Shown here: one piece after another, positions 26,599-35,818 of the stretch
Layout of the letters: each line of letters starts with the position of its first letter
Numbering within the stretch: position 1 is the first letter of the stretch
NCBI GenBank assembly: GCA_031266775.1
Contig: JAISAQ010000056.1
Span: forward strand, 98,655 to 162,654
DNA: 64,000 nt
Origin: Treponema sp.
Lineage (GTDB): Bacteria; Spirochaetota; Spirochaetia; Treponematales; Breznakiellaceae
Direction of reading: 5' to 3'
Notes under the pieces: model-generated
Seen by the model: only the letters and a program-made list of their open reading frames with translations
What the model was told of the DNA's origin: nothing
Databases searched by the model: none
Translations under genes and position numbers: made by a program

Positions 26599-29500
26599 CT
26601 ACTTTCTCTTGATCCCCAAAATGGTAAGATCGTCGTACTGATCATCTTCGATGACATGAGTATAGTACATATACGCGTCGTTGCCAGGGTTCTCTTTTGT
26701 GTAGGAACAGTAGGTCCTGTACTGGAGAAAGTGATCCTTGAGGAATGCGTCTACTTTACGGTCCACAAGCACGCGGGAATCCTCGCCCGCGCCGGGGTCC
26801 TTGCAGCAGCGGAACATCTTTTCTACCGACACCAGCGCCATGATCACTTCCTCGACTTTGCCTTCGCAGTTTGAAAAATCGAAGGAAAGATCGGCGTTGC
26901 CTTCGGGGTTGTGCCATTTGTGCAGGGTGTACACGTCCCGGTTCATGACGGCGTTGATGATGGCCTGGACCCGGTCCGGCCCCATTTCCTCATCCCCCTG
27001 CCCCGCCACATGGTTTTCGTGAGGGGTATCGTTGGGGCCTTCGGCACAGACGATTTCCCTGAAATCCCCGTCCCTGAATTTCCGCTTTGCCTCTTCTATA
27101 CCGTCGGTAAAAAGGAAGAGAATGTCGCCGTGATCGACTGTCATGGTCTGCACGGTATAACCGCCTTTGGATTCCACAAGAAAGTTGGGAAGTACGCCTG
27201 TGGCGGGCGTTTCCGGCAGGGTAAGGGTCTTGATCCGGCCCTCCGAAGCGTCAAAGAGGTGTATGATGTTGTCGCCCGCGTTGCAGAACCGCACCGTTCC
27301 CGTCTGGGAATCGAAGAGGCAGAGGGTAAAGGCGGCGAAACGCCCCTTGAAGCCCAGTGTCTCGATGAAGTCGTTGATCTGGTAGACTACTTCCTCAATG
27401 TGCATGCCTTTGGCGGTCGGCTTCCACGCCTTGAAATAATTGAGGAACATGGTCGCTACCTGTATCATGATGAGGGCCGCGGGTATTCCCTTGCCGGCCA
27501 CGTCGCACTTGATGATCGCGTAGTAGCGGCCGTCAAGATCCTGATAATCAAAATAGTCCCCGGATACCCCCTTGGCCCCTTCGTAGTAGCCGAAGAAACT
27601 GACGTTTTTGGTATCCTTGTAGCCTGAGCTGAGTTTGTTTCCTTCCCTGTCCATTTCCAGAGGAATAAACTTCTTTTGTATTTCCTTTCCTATGGAAAGA
27701 TCCGACGCCGCCAGCGCCGCCTTGACAAGACCGTGGGTCATATCGTTGATGGTGTTTCCAAGAACGGCAATCTCGTCCCTGCTTCTGATGCGAATGTCCA
27801 CCCCCGCGAGTTTTGCCTTGTCTTCGGTATCCCTAATCTGCTCGACATGCCGCACCAGTTTCCGTATGGGCCTTATGATAAGGGTGGAAAGGACCAGCGC
27901 GCCTATGGTTCCTATGGTAAGGGCGATAAAGGCGATGATAAATATGAGCCTTATAAGCGTCCGCTGATCTTCGGCTATTCTTTCGAGAATGGAATCTATG
28001 GTTACTTCAAGACGGATAAGGCCCCTGAAGTAGACGTCCTCGTTTCCCTGCCGGTACATGACGGGCTTGAAGAATATGTAGGTCCTTGTCCCGTCGCGGG
28101 GAAGCTCCCCGGTAGAGAAAGACGGCTCGGAACCGATGTCGCGGGCTATTGCGGCAAGCCCCTCGGTAAAGCGCGCGGAAAGCTGGCTTGTGGTTATCTG
28201 TATGTCCTGGAAGCGCCGCCTGCTTTCCGCGTCGTTACGGGACGCGAGAACAAGCCCTTCCTGGTTGAGTTCGCCTATGCTCTGCGAAAGGCTTCCCACC
28301 TCGGCGCGGGCCCTGTTGTTGAGTTCCCCGCTGATCTGTTCAAGCCGGGGACTCAGCACGTCGGTAAGACGCGAGATTCCCGGCTGGAGTTCGGCGGTAT
28401 CTATCTTGGCCAGAATTTCAGGATCGTTGGTGGCCCATACCAGATCTCCGTATGCCGACGCCTGGGCGTTGTAGCCGGTAATGGTCACGTAGCGTGCTTC
28501 CGGTATGGCCGCGATCTGGGCGGGGAGGAAGCCGAGTTCCAGTACGTTGTTTGCCGGGAGATAGGCGCGGGCGCTTGACGCCAATCCTTCAAGAAGAACC
28601 GAGGAGCGGTCCCACAGTCCCCGCAGCAGGGTCTGCCGCTGGGTGCTGGTCATTACATAGGCCAGGGGCAGGGACACCAGGGCGACTACGGTAAGCACTA
28701 TCGCGATGGTAAAGAAAGCCAGCTTGATCCTGAGGCCTCCCCCTCTCCGCCTGATTCTTACTGTGTGTTTTTTCTTTTCCGAAGGCATAAAATCTCCTGT
28801 TATAAGCGCGGCCGCTTCTACCCGTATCGCGGCGCTTTCGGCGACGGCGTTTCCTATTCCCCTTACGGAGGCGGCAAGGCCGAAGAGGCAGAATACGAAG
28901 ATGACGGCGATGAGGAGCAGGGACGGATCGATAACGCGAAGCGTTTCCCGCCTGAGCCAGGAAGGCTCCCATACGCTGGAGAAGTCGCCGAATTTAACTG
29001 TTCCCATCCTGTTCACCGTTACCAAGGGAGAAGTAACGTACAGTCCCCGCTCCGGATGGAAGAGTCCCAGCCTGTAGGTTCCTTCGTCCATGTCTTCGGC
29101 CCGAAGTCCCGTAATTTCCCTGTCGGAAAGGATGCGGAAATCCCCGTTTGAAAGCGTATATTCCCTGTCGTAGGGGGCCTCCCCGTCCCGGTCGAGGAAG
29201 ATCCGGTACACGTTGCCCCCGGCGGAAAAACCCCGGCCTATGACGCGTATCGAGACAAGCCCCTGTTCATCCTGGGCCGAATCTACATAAGTGGCATAGG
29301 TATGGGGAATGTATTTATTGGTTCTGAAGAAAACACTCGACGTGGGCCCGACGTTTCCTACCTCGTCCACGGCCGCGACGGTAAAGCGCCACATTCCGTC
29401 GTCCTGGTTGACATAGCCGGCCTGATTTCCGGTTTCCACGATGCCCGCGGGAACGATTCCCGTTCCAAGCCCTGTGGCGGATACGGTAAAGGTTTCGTAA

Positions 29501-31215
29501 TCCTCGCCGCGATCCGCGTCTCCCAGATATTCGAGGTTCCATGTGTAACCGGCCACGTCCGGATCACCGGGCGGGTTCCAGTGCACGGAAAAGGTATTTG
29601 ACGGAAGGTATCCGTTTTCATCCAGTTCGGGAGGAACGATGGATGCCCATGAAGGCGGGGTGGTGTCCCGTATGAATTCGACGCGGGACGGAAGGGACCA
29701 GTTCCCCGCGTAATCCAGCGCGATGACGCTGAAATACCAAGAGCCGTCCTCTTCCGCGACAAGATCCATAGACAGGGAAATGTTTGTCCCCGGATAAAGC
29801 AGGACCTCCCGGGGCGGCTCCTCCCGGGGGGACCTGGACCAGAGCCAGGAATAGCCTTCTATGCCGGAGGTGTCGAAGGGAGGGGCCCAGGCTACCCTCG
29901 CCCGGTCTCCCCGGGTGCGGCGCGAAGGGGAAAAATTGAGCGCGGCAAGAACCGGCGGCGGAACGGTTGTATCGGGAAGAATCGTGTAGATGTATCCGGC
30001 GTTCCCTCTGATAATCTGCCAGAGGACAAGCAGATCGCCCCCGTCTATGACGGGCCTTCCAAAGGAAGCGTCCCCCGAACTGCCTGAAAGATCGTAATTC
30101 GACCAGGCGACGGAATCCCGTTGTCCAAAAAAGATCCGGTTGTCCCCTCTGCGGTTGTCAAACCACACCGCCATACGGGTTCCATTGTAAATAAAACCTA
30201 CCGGGTTATTGCAGTACGCCTCTTCGGTATTCACCCGTTCCACCCCGCTTGCCGCCCCTTGGGGGTTGACGAGGGCGCTGTAGATCTGGGGGGAACCCGT
30301 ACCGAAACGCCGCTCCCACACAAGGAACAGGCCGTTACCATATACCGAAAGATGGGGCCGCTGGTTGTCGAAACGATCCGGCTCTGAACCGGTGTTCATG
30401 AGGGGATCGCGGAAATCGGTTATGCGCCGGGGCTGGCTCCAGGAAAGGCCCCCGTCCGTACTGGTCTGCAGGTAAAGCTGAAAGGCGGGGATTACATCGG
30501 CGCCGCCGATAAACGATTGAAAGATCACATAATCGGCGGAGCCCAGCGCGGCGTGGGCGGGAAGGAAATTAAGATTGAGCCCATAACCCCGCACAAAAGG
30601 AATAAAGGGACTCCAGGTGTTCCCGTCGTCCGAGCGGGAGTAGTAGAGTGAAAGCGACTGGTCGTATCCGCGGGTAATGAAAAGCAGATACCCCCCGTCG
30701 GCGCGGACGGCAAGGCGGGGCGCTATGGAACTTTCCGAACCGCTGTCGAGCCTTCTTTGAGAAAAGCTTTCCCCTCTGTCGGACGATATGAGGATCTCCG
30801 TCTCGGTTACGGAAGCCGCGGCGGCTATGATGATCCGGTTCCGCCTGTCGACAGTGACGTTGAGGATCGCCGGCTCCTCCCCCGAATAGTAGTAGGGGCC
30901 CCCCACGTTCCGGTATATTTTCCAGTCTTCCCCGGCGGACTTTACCCCGATGGAGACATGTATCTCCGACTCGCCTGAGGTAATGACGCGGCTGTTGGGT
31001 GAAGTCTCCTGCCAGGCGATGACGGAAAGATCGCCGTTAAAGCCGGAAACCGGAAAACGGCCCTCGCCGGGGGAAAAGCGGTTCGGCTCTTCCCAGTAAA
31101 AAGTTGTCTGCGCCTGTCCGTACGCGCATACGATAAAAAAGAGAAGGGCGGGAAAAAAGATTCTGAACCTCGAAGAGACGAGATTCCCCGGTGAAAGGCG
31201 TTTTAGAAGTGTCAT
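26599..31215 (-). CDS. Sialidase-like/BNR sensor fused to HAMP and SpoIIE (PP2C) phosphatase
   Basis: 1538 residues. A signal/anchor (IFFPALLFFIVCAYGQAQ) leads to ~450 residues with sialidase-type Asp-box repeats (SSDRGESFS, SRSDDGNTWSP, STDGGLSWS). Fibronectin-III-like domains follow (~430-700), then a membrane segment (LLLIAVIFVFCLFGLAASV), a second (FFTIAIVLTVVALVSLPLAYVM), a periplasmic coiled-coil sensor and a third span. HAMP is at ~1115-1165 and the PP2C-type phosphatase at ~1215-1538, with its metal sites visible in SGDYFD (~1218), LFTDGIEEAK (~1370) and DDLTILG (~1527). I recall a similar protein in Treponema pallidum (TP0854). It should sense an external cue and dephosphorylate a cytoplasmic partner. 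It overlaps the upstream TPR gene by ATGA. Confidence 0.9.
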   Translation of the reverse strand: MTLLKRLSPGNLVSSRFRIFFPALLFFIVCAYGQAQTTFYWEEPNRFSPGEGRFPVSGFNGDLSVIAWQETSPNSRVITSGESEIHVSIGVKSAGEDWKIYRNVGGPYYYSGEEPAILNVTVDRRNRIIIAAAASVTETEILISSDRGESFSQRRLDSGSESSIAPRLAVRADGGYLLFITRGYDQSLSLYYSRSDDGNTWSPFIPFVRGYGLNLNFLPAHAALGSADYVIFQSFIGGADVIPAFQLYLQTSTDGGLSWSQPRRITDFRDPLMNTGSEPDRFDNQRPHLSVYGNGLFLVWERRFGTGSPQIYSALVNPQGAASGVERVNTEEAYCNNPVGFIYNGTRMAVWFDNRRGDNRIFFGQRDSVAWSNYDLSGSSGDASFGRPVIDGGDLLVLWQIIRGNAGYIYTILPDTTVPPPVLAALNFSPSRRTRGDRARVAWAPPFDTSGIEGYSWLWSRSPREEPPREVLLYPGTNISLSMDLVAEEDGSWYFSVIALDYAGNWSLPSRVEFIRDTTPPSWASIVPPELDENGYLPSNTFSVHWNPPGDPDVAGYTWNLEYLGDADRGEDYETFTVSATGLGTGIVPAGIVETGNQAGYVNQDDGMWRFTVAAVDEVGNVGPTSSVFFRTNKYIPHTYATYVDSAQDEQGLVSIRVIGRGFSAGGNVYRIFLDRDGEAPYDREYTLSNGDFRILSDREITGLRAEDMDEGTYRLGLFHPERGLYVTSPLVTVNRMGTVKFGDFSSVWEPSWLRRETLRVIDPSLLLIAVIFVFCLFGLAASVRGIGNAVAESAAIRVEAAALITGDFMPSEKKKHTVRIRRRGGGLRIKLAFFTIAIVLTVVALVSLPLAYVMTSTQRQTLLRGLWDRSSVLLEGLASSARAYLPANNVLELGFLPAQIAAIPEARYVTITGYNAQASAYGDLVWATNDPEILAKIDTAELQPGISRLTDVLSPRLEQISGELNNRARAEVGSLSQSIGELNQEGLVLASRNDAESRRRFQDIQITTSQLSARFTEGLAAIARDIGSEPSFSTGELPRDGTRTYIFFKPVMYRQGNEDVYFRGLIRLEVTIDSILERIAEDQRTLIRLIFIIAFIALTIGTIGALVLSTLIIRPIRKLVRHVEQIRDTEDKAKLAGVDIRIRSRDEIAVLGNTINDMTHGLVKAALAASDLSIGKEIQKKFIPLEMDREGNKLSSGYKDTKNVSFFGYYEGAKGVSGDYFDYQDLDGRYYAIIKCDVAGKGIPAALIMIQVATMFLNYFKAWKPTAKGMHIEEVVYQINDFIETLGFKGRFAAFTLCLFDSQTGTVRFCNAGDNIIHLFDASEGRIKTLTLPETPATGVLPNFLVESKGGYTVQTMTVDHGDILFLFTDGIEEAKRKFRDGDFREIVCAEGPNDTPHENHVAGQGDEEMGPDRVQAIINAVMNRDVYTLHKWHNPEGNADLSFDFSNCEGKVEEVIMALVSVEKMFRCCKDPGAGEDSRVLVDRKVDAFLKDHFLQYRTYCSYTKENPGNDAYMYYTHVIEDDQYDDLTILGIKRK

Positions 31216-34200
31216 AAGAGGGACTGGAGCCTCCGGTGAAGTTCCAGAATCAGGGTAGAATTCTGGTTTCTGGGATTCTGAAGCAGCCGCTCGATTCTGG
31301 AGAAGGCCCCAAGGTAGTTGCCCTGCTGATACTCCCTGACGGCCCGCTGGTATTCATCCTCGGTTTCCCTGTCGAGCACGACAACCCCGCGCCCGCTCAT
31401 ACGGGTAAGAAGTATGTCCTTTTGCCGGGTGGCTTCCATGTTGTTGGGGTTAAGCCGCAGCGCCTGATCAAGCCAGACAAGAGAGGCCTCGTACTGGCCG
31501 GAAAGATTCCCCTCGATAACCCTCCGCGCGTCGGCGGTAAGTTCGGCGGACCTGGCAAGATCGGCGGGATTGGGCGGCGGGAGCCTCCAGCCCATGTCTA
31601 TTTCCGCCTGGGTGATGATGCCGCCCATGCCCGGATACCGGGGGTTGATCTTCGCGAGGTTCTGCAGATCGGCGAAAGCCTCCATCGACTTCCGCCTGGT
31701 CCCGGCTATCGCGTCCCGCATGCGCTGTTCAAAGGACTGTTCAAAGGCGCGGGGGTCCACCATCTGATCCATGCGCAGTTCGAGAAGCCCCGCGTCCTCG
31801 TTCAGCGGGAACATGATCTTCACTTCCCGTGTCTTCTGCCGGGCCTCGGTAAATTTGACCGTTCCGTCGCTTCTCCTTCCTGAGTTGAAGTAACGCACGC
31901 CCTCTTCGTAGTTCTTTCTGGCCTCGCTTAAAAGCTGGCTCATCTCCGCGTAGAGGGGAGCGGTGGGAGGAATGACGCGGCCTGAACGCAGCGACATGGC
32001 GTTGCGGACCAGGCTGAGCCAGTAGAGCACTTCCCCGTCGTCGCCGACATTGGTGCGCCGCCAGCGGTTCTGGGCCCGTACCAGAAGTTCTTCCGCCTGT
32101 TCAAAATTACCCGCGTAGTAGTTCGTCCGGGCGCTGGTTACATAGTTCCTGACATCCCGTATAACAAACTCGTTTTCCAGACGGTTGATCTCGTTTCCCA
32201 AGGCGACAAGCCTGTCCCATTCGGCCCTGATGGCATCGGACTCCTGCAGTTCCAGTGCCATATTGTACCGCCCGGTGGACTGGTTGAGCCTGTCCCGGGC
32301 CGTGTCGAAGTTGTTCCCGGCCAAAGCGGCCTGGGCTTCCCTGAAGAGCCGGTCCCCTTCCTGTCTGTAGGTCTGGGCCCTGTCGGACTGGGCCTTCGCC
32401 GCGGACAAGAGGCTTGCCCCCTGGCCTCTAAGCGAAAAAAGGGACACCGTCATTGCCCGTGCGGAGGTGTAAAGCGCGGCCATTTCACTTTTGCCGGTTA
32501 TATCGTTCCGCTCCGCGCCGTACCTTTCAAGGAGGGCGCTTCCCGCCTCTATGTCCCTCCCTATGGCCGCGTTCATACGCTCGAATATGGCAAGCCCTTC
32601 GGCCGGATAATAGAGGGTGCGGCCCCCTTCGGCTGTTCCCTCGATAAGGCGCGTTCCCTCTTCCATTTCGCCGAGGCGTTCGTTTACCCGCTTCCCGAGT
32701 TCATCGTTGGCTATGGTGTACTGCCATACCGCAGCGCCATATTCTTCCTGCCCAATGCGGTCCTGAAGGGCCGCAGCAAAGTTCCGCGCCTCTTCCAGGG
32801 GGGAAAGCGGGTTTCTTCCGCCCGGATCTTCCACCGGCCCTGCCGCCGCCTCCGGCCCCGCCGTCATCTCCGCGCGGAATTCGCCCTCACGCCCGCTTGC
32901 TTCGGCGATCAGCGTTCCGGCTTCAGTGTAAAGAGCGGTGAAGGCCGCCCGGTACTGCCCTTCGCGCCGCTCCGCCTCGGCGGAATCGAGGGAACCGCTC
33001 TGCCACAGGGAAATCGTGCCGGAATCACCGCCCCGCACTTCGGCAAAACGCCGGCCCAGTTCCGTCCCGCCGGCAAAATACGAAACGGCATCGTCCAGGG
33101 CCCGGTACGCGAGAAAATCGCCGAATTTTTCTTTGGGCACGGAAACGCCGAAAAGGGTAAAGGACGGCGAATCGCGCATGAACTCGTTCCATTTCCCTGA
33201 AAGGGAAAGAAGAAAACCGAGATAGGGCCGGGCGTCCGCGTAGGCGGCGGCGGCGGCGGCGTACTCCCCGTTTGAAAGATTCGTCCATCCGGCCGCGTAG
33301 TTCCGTTCGGCAATGCTCAGCGCCGCTCCTTCCGCACGGGACATTACGCTGTTCCAGTAACCTTCCACCACGCCGAGCATTCCTTCGGGAAATTCGGTAT
33401 GGGAAGGGCCGTGGATAAGGCGGGAGGCGAACGAAAGGAAGGAACGGTCTCCAATTTCAGGATCGCCGGCCTGCAGCCGGGCAAGTTCTTCATCAAAATA
33501 ACTCCCGGTATCAAGAAACACACCGCGGGAACTGGCCAGATTGTCAAGTCCGGGAACAAGGCGGCCGTAAATTTCTTCAAGGCGGGCAAGGGCCGTATTC
33601 CCGGCCCCCAGCCTCTCCACCTCCGCCGCGTTCTGCTCAAGGGAACGGACAATGGCGGGAAACCTCCCCGTTTCCGCGTTTATATCCGCTATGCCCGCCC
33701 GCACCCGGCTTTCCGTTTCCTCGCCGTACCCGGCGCTGAAAAAATCATCACGGTAAATATCCATGCCCCCGGCGTAGAGGGTAAGGGCCCCTTCAAAATT
33801 CCCCCTGGCCAGCTCCCCGCGCCCGGCCGAAAGGATCTGCTCCAGCCTGTTCCGGTTGTAGGTGAACAGCGCTATGGCCTGGATACGGGCAATGAATGCC
33901 TGAACATTGGGATTGTTGGGAGATTCTATGCTCTGGAGCCGCTGGATAAGGGCAAGGATCTTTGAGGCGTTTCCCGGGTCCGAGGAAACCGTCGTCAAAA
34001 GTTCGTTGGCGACGGCGTTGTATTCATCCCTGAACGCCCCTATCTGCTTGAGCCTTTTCTGCGCGGTTTCAAAATCATCGGGGTTTTTTCTGATGTATTC
34101 GGACAGGACTTTTATGGCTTCATCGAACTGTTTATCCGCGATGAGGCGGTCGGCATGGGACAGATCCCCGTCCTTCCTTCCCCCTGCGTAAAGCGGGGAA

Positions 34201-34289
34201 ACTGCCGCTGCCAGAGACCAGCAAACCGCCAACAACCCGAAAATTCGCCCTGTAAAGCGCGCGCGCGCCGGAGGGCTCTCCGCATTCAT
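31212..34289 (-). CDS. Large exported TPR protein
   Basis: 1025 residues with an N-terminal signal peptide (IFGLLAVCWSLAAAVSPLYA, cleaved near residue 35). TPR-like helices occur at the start (ADRLIADKQFDEAIKVLSEY), in the middle (NNFDTARDRLNQSTGRYNMA; NYYAGNFEQAEELLVRAQNR) and at the end (GNYLGAFSRIERLLQNPRNQ), with long Ala/Glu-rich helical stretches between. Probably periplasmic. It precedes and overlaps the sensor phosphatase gene, so it may be the periplasmic partner or sensor arm of that system. No enzyme motif is visible. Divergently transcribed from the UPF0164 gene. Confidence 0.85.
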   Translation of the reverse strand: MNAESPPARARFTGRIFGLLAVCWSLAAAVSPLYAGGRKDGDLSHADRLIADKQFDEAIKVLSEYIRKNPDDFETAQKRLKQIGAFRDEYNAVANELLTTVSSDPGNASKILALIQRLQSIESPNNPNVQAFIARIQAIALFTYNRNRLEQILSAGRGELARGNFEGALTLYAGGMDIYRDDFFSAGYGEETESRVRAGIADINAETGRFPAIVRSLEQNAAEVERLGAGNTALARLEEIYGRLVPGLDNLASSRGVFLDTGSYFDEELARLQAGDPEIGDRSFLSFASRLIHGPSHTEFPEGMLGVVEGYWNSVMSRAEGAALSIAERNYAAGWTNLSNGEYAAAAAAYADARPYLGFLLSLSGKWNEFMRDSPSFTLFGVSVPKEKFGDFLAYRALDDAVSYFAGGTELGRRFAEVRGGDSGTISLWQSGSLDSAEAERREGQYRAAFTALYTEAGTLIAEASGREGEFRAEMTAGPEAAAGPVEDPGGRNPLSPLEEARNFAAALQDRIGQEEYGAAVWQYTIANDELGKRVNERLGEMEEGTRLIEGTAEGGRTLYYPAEGLAIFERMNAAIGRDIEAGSALLERYGAERNDITGKSEMAALYTSARAMTVSLFSLRGQGASLLSAAKAQSDRAQTYRQEGDRLFREAQAALAGNNFDTARDRLNQSTGRYNMALELQESDAIRAEWDRLVALGNEINRLENEFVIRDVRNYVTSARTNYYAGNFEQAEELLVRAQNRWRRTNVGDDGEVLYWLSLVRNAMSLRSGRVIPPTAPLYAEMSQLLSEARKNYEEGVRYFNSGRRSDGTVKFTEARQKTREVKIMFPLNEDAGLLELRMDQMVDPRAFEQSFEQRMRDAIAGTRRKSMEAFADLQNLAKINPRYPGMGGIITQAEIDMGWRLPPPNPADLARSAELTADARRVIEGNLSGQYEASLVWLDQALRLNPNNMEATRQKDILLTRMSGRGVVVLDRETEDEYQRAVREYQQGNYLGAFSRIERLLQNPRNQNSTLILELHRRLQSLL

Positions 34290-34331
34290 CCCAAGGTATA
34301 CCTGCTCTATATATCGGAACCGCCGGGAAAT

Positions 34332-34345
34332 CCCTGTAGACAGGG
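34332..34345. promoter_or_regulatory. Palindrome CCCTGT-AG-ACAGGG in the divergent promoter region
   Basis: A perfect 6+6 inverted repeat lies in the 181-bp spacer between the divergent TPR gene and UPF0164 gene. The rest of the spacer is AT-rich near the plus gene, with TATACT about 15 nt before its AAGGAT ribosome-binding site as a likely -10. It could be an operator for one or both genes. Confidence 0.3.
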
Positions 34346-34470
34346 TCCGGAAATTCTCCCGTTAATTCCAAAGCCGTCTTTCAAGGCTCCGGTTCCAAAC
34401 GCTCCCCTATAGTCTATTATAGTATCATAGAAATATTATTTTTTCCGATATATACTAATAGTAAGGATAA

Positions 34471-35748
34471 ATGAACAGAAAACGGCTCCTCTTTTCCGGG
34501 TTTATCATCTTCACGCTCACCGCCGCCGCCGGGGCCGCCAACTTTAATCCCAACGGTTACTACTCAATTTCCGAATATCTGGACAGGATATACGGCCCCG
34601 ACGACAACGCCGGCCTTACGGCTTTTCCGGTTTTGAATATACCCATGGGGGGCCGTTCCGAAGGCATGGCGGGGGCTTTCAGCGCGGTGGCCGACGATAT
34701 TTCCTTTATCGAGTTCAATCCGGCCGGTTCTTCCATGCTCAAAAAAACGGAACTGGCCTTTTTTCACAACAACTGGATAGCGGACACCAAGATAGAGGCG
34801 GCGGCCTTCGCTTCCCGCTACAAAAACCTCGGCTTTGCCGCCGGGGCCAAATGGCTCTTTACCCCTTTTACCGAATACAACCTGTTCGGCGAACGGGTAT
34901 CCAAAGGCTATTACTCGGAGGCGGTGGCCATTCTCAACGCCTCCTACAATTTTTTGTCGAGCTATTACTTTTCGGGTATTTCGGCGGGGGCCAGCCTCAA
35001 GGGCGCCTTCCGTTTTGTGCCCGATTACACCGATAACGAGGATAATGTCATAGCCGGTTCGGGGAAATCCCAGTCGGCTGTTATGGTTATGGGAGATCTG
35101 GGGGTGCTGACCCGTTTCGATTTTTTGAAGCCGTACCAGTCGCGGGACAGGAATACGTCCTTGGCCTTTGTGATACGGAACCTGGGGCCGCCGGCCAAAA
35201 GCGATCCCCTCCCCACAGTGATGACCGCCGCCCTGTCGTATCAGCCCATGCGGCCGCTGCTTGTCGCCTTTGACTTTTCCGTTCCGCTCAACCTTCAGAA
35301 TCCGCAGCTGTCGGAAAAACCCTACTGGTCCACCGGCGTTTCCGTCAGCGTCACGAATTTTCTTTCCATGCGGGCGGGTTTTCTGGCAAAACACGGAAAC
35401 GTGCGGGTAGCCCTTGGCAGCGCCATAACCCTTAAATCTGTCGCCGTGGAGGTGAATTACACGCTGGATCTGCTGACCCAGCTGCAGCCCCTTAACCGGG
35501 TCAGCGTGGGGGTCCGTTTTGACCTGGGGGATCAGGGAAGGGGCTCCCTTGCCGCAAGGGTCGACGAACTGTACCTCGCAGGCCTTGACGCCTATGCCGG
35601 GGGAAACTACGGTGAGGCGGAAAGCTTCTGGAAGGAGGCGCTGAGGCTCAACCCCAAGTTCGAGCCCGCCCGTGAAAGCCTTGCCACCCTTACCCGCGCG
35701 CTTGAAGTCGAGCGGAAGATAGACTCCATGCAGAGGCTTGATTTCTAA
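34471..35748 (+). CDS. UPF0164 family outer-membrane protein (FadL-like) with C-terminal TPR
   Basis: 425 residues with a signal peptide (LLFSGFIIFTLTAAAGAANF, cleaved near residue 22). An N-terminal segment (NIPMGGRSEGMAGAFSAVAD...EFNPAGSSMLKKTELAFFHN) is typical of FadL/UPF0164 porin-like proteins, followed by alternating beta strands through ~residue 345. The C-terminus adds one TPR unit (AYAGGNYGEAESFWKEALRL). The family is abundant in treponemes (TP0856, TP0858, TP0859, TP0865 as I recall) and is predicted to form outer-membrane channels for fatty acids or other hydrophobic molecules. AAGGATAA is the ribosome-binding site. Confidence 0.9.
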   Translation: MNRKRLLFSGFIIFTLTAAAGAANFNPNGYYSISEYLDRIYGPDDNAGLTAFPVLNIPMGGRSEGMAGAFSAVADDISFIEFNPAGSSMLKKTELAFFHNNWIADTKIEAAAFASRYKNLGFAAGAKWLFTPFTEYNLFGERVSKGYYSEAVAILNASYNFLSSYYFSGISAGASLKGAFRFVPDYTDNEDNVIAGSGKSQSAVMVMGDLGVLTRFDFLKPYQSRDRNTSLAFVIRNLGPPAKSDPLPTVMTAALSYQPMRPLLVAFDFSVPLNLQNPQLSEKPYWSTGVSVSVTNFLSMRAGFLAKHGNVRVALGSAITLKSVAVEVNYTLDLLTQLQPLNRVSVGVRFDLGDQGRGSLAARVDELYLAGLDAYAGGNYGEAESFWKEALRLNPKFEPARESLATLTRALEVERKIDSMQRLDF

Positions 35749-35793
35749 CGCCCTGGAAAGCCGGGGCCGTTCCGCTTTCTCCATGGCCGCCCT

Positions 35794-35818
35794 GAACCGG
35801 CGGTTCCTAACGTTTTTT
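35794..35818 (+). terminator. Weak intrinsic terminator after the UPF0164 gene
   Basis: GAACC-GGC-GGTTC (35794-35806) is followed, six bases on, by TTTTTT (35813-35818). The stem is short, and the U-tract lies inside the end of the convergent GH57 gene. Plausible but weak. Confidence 0.35.
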
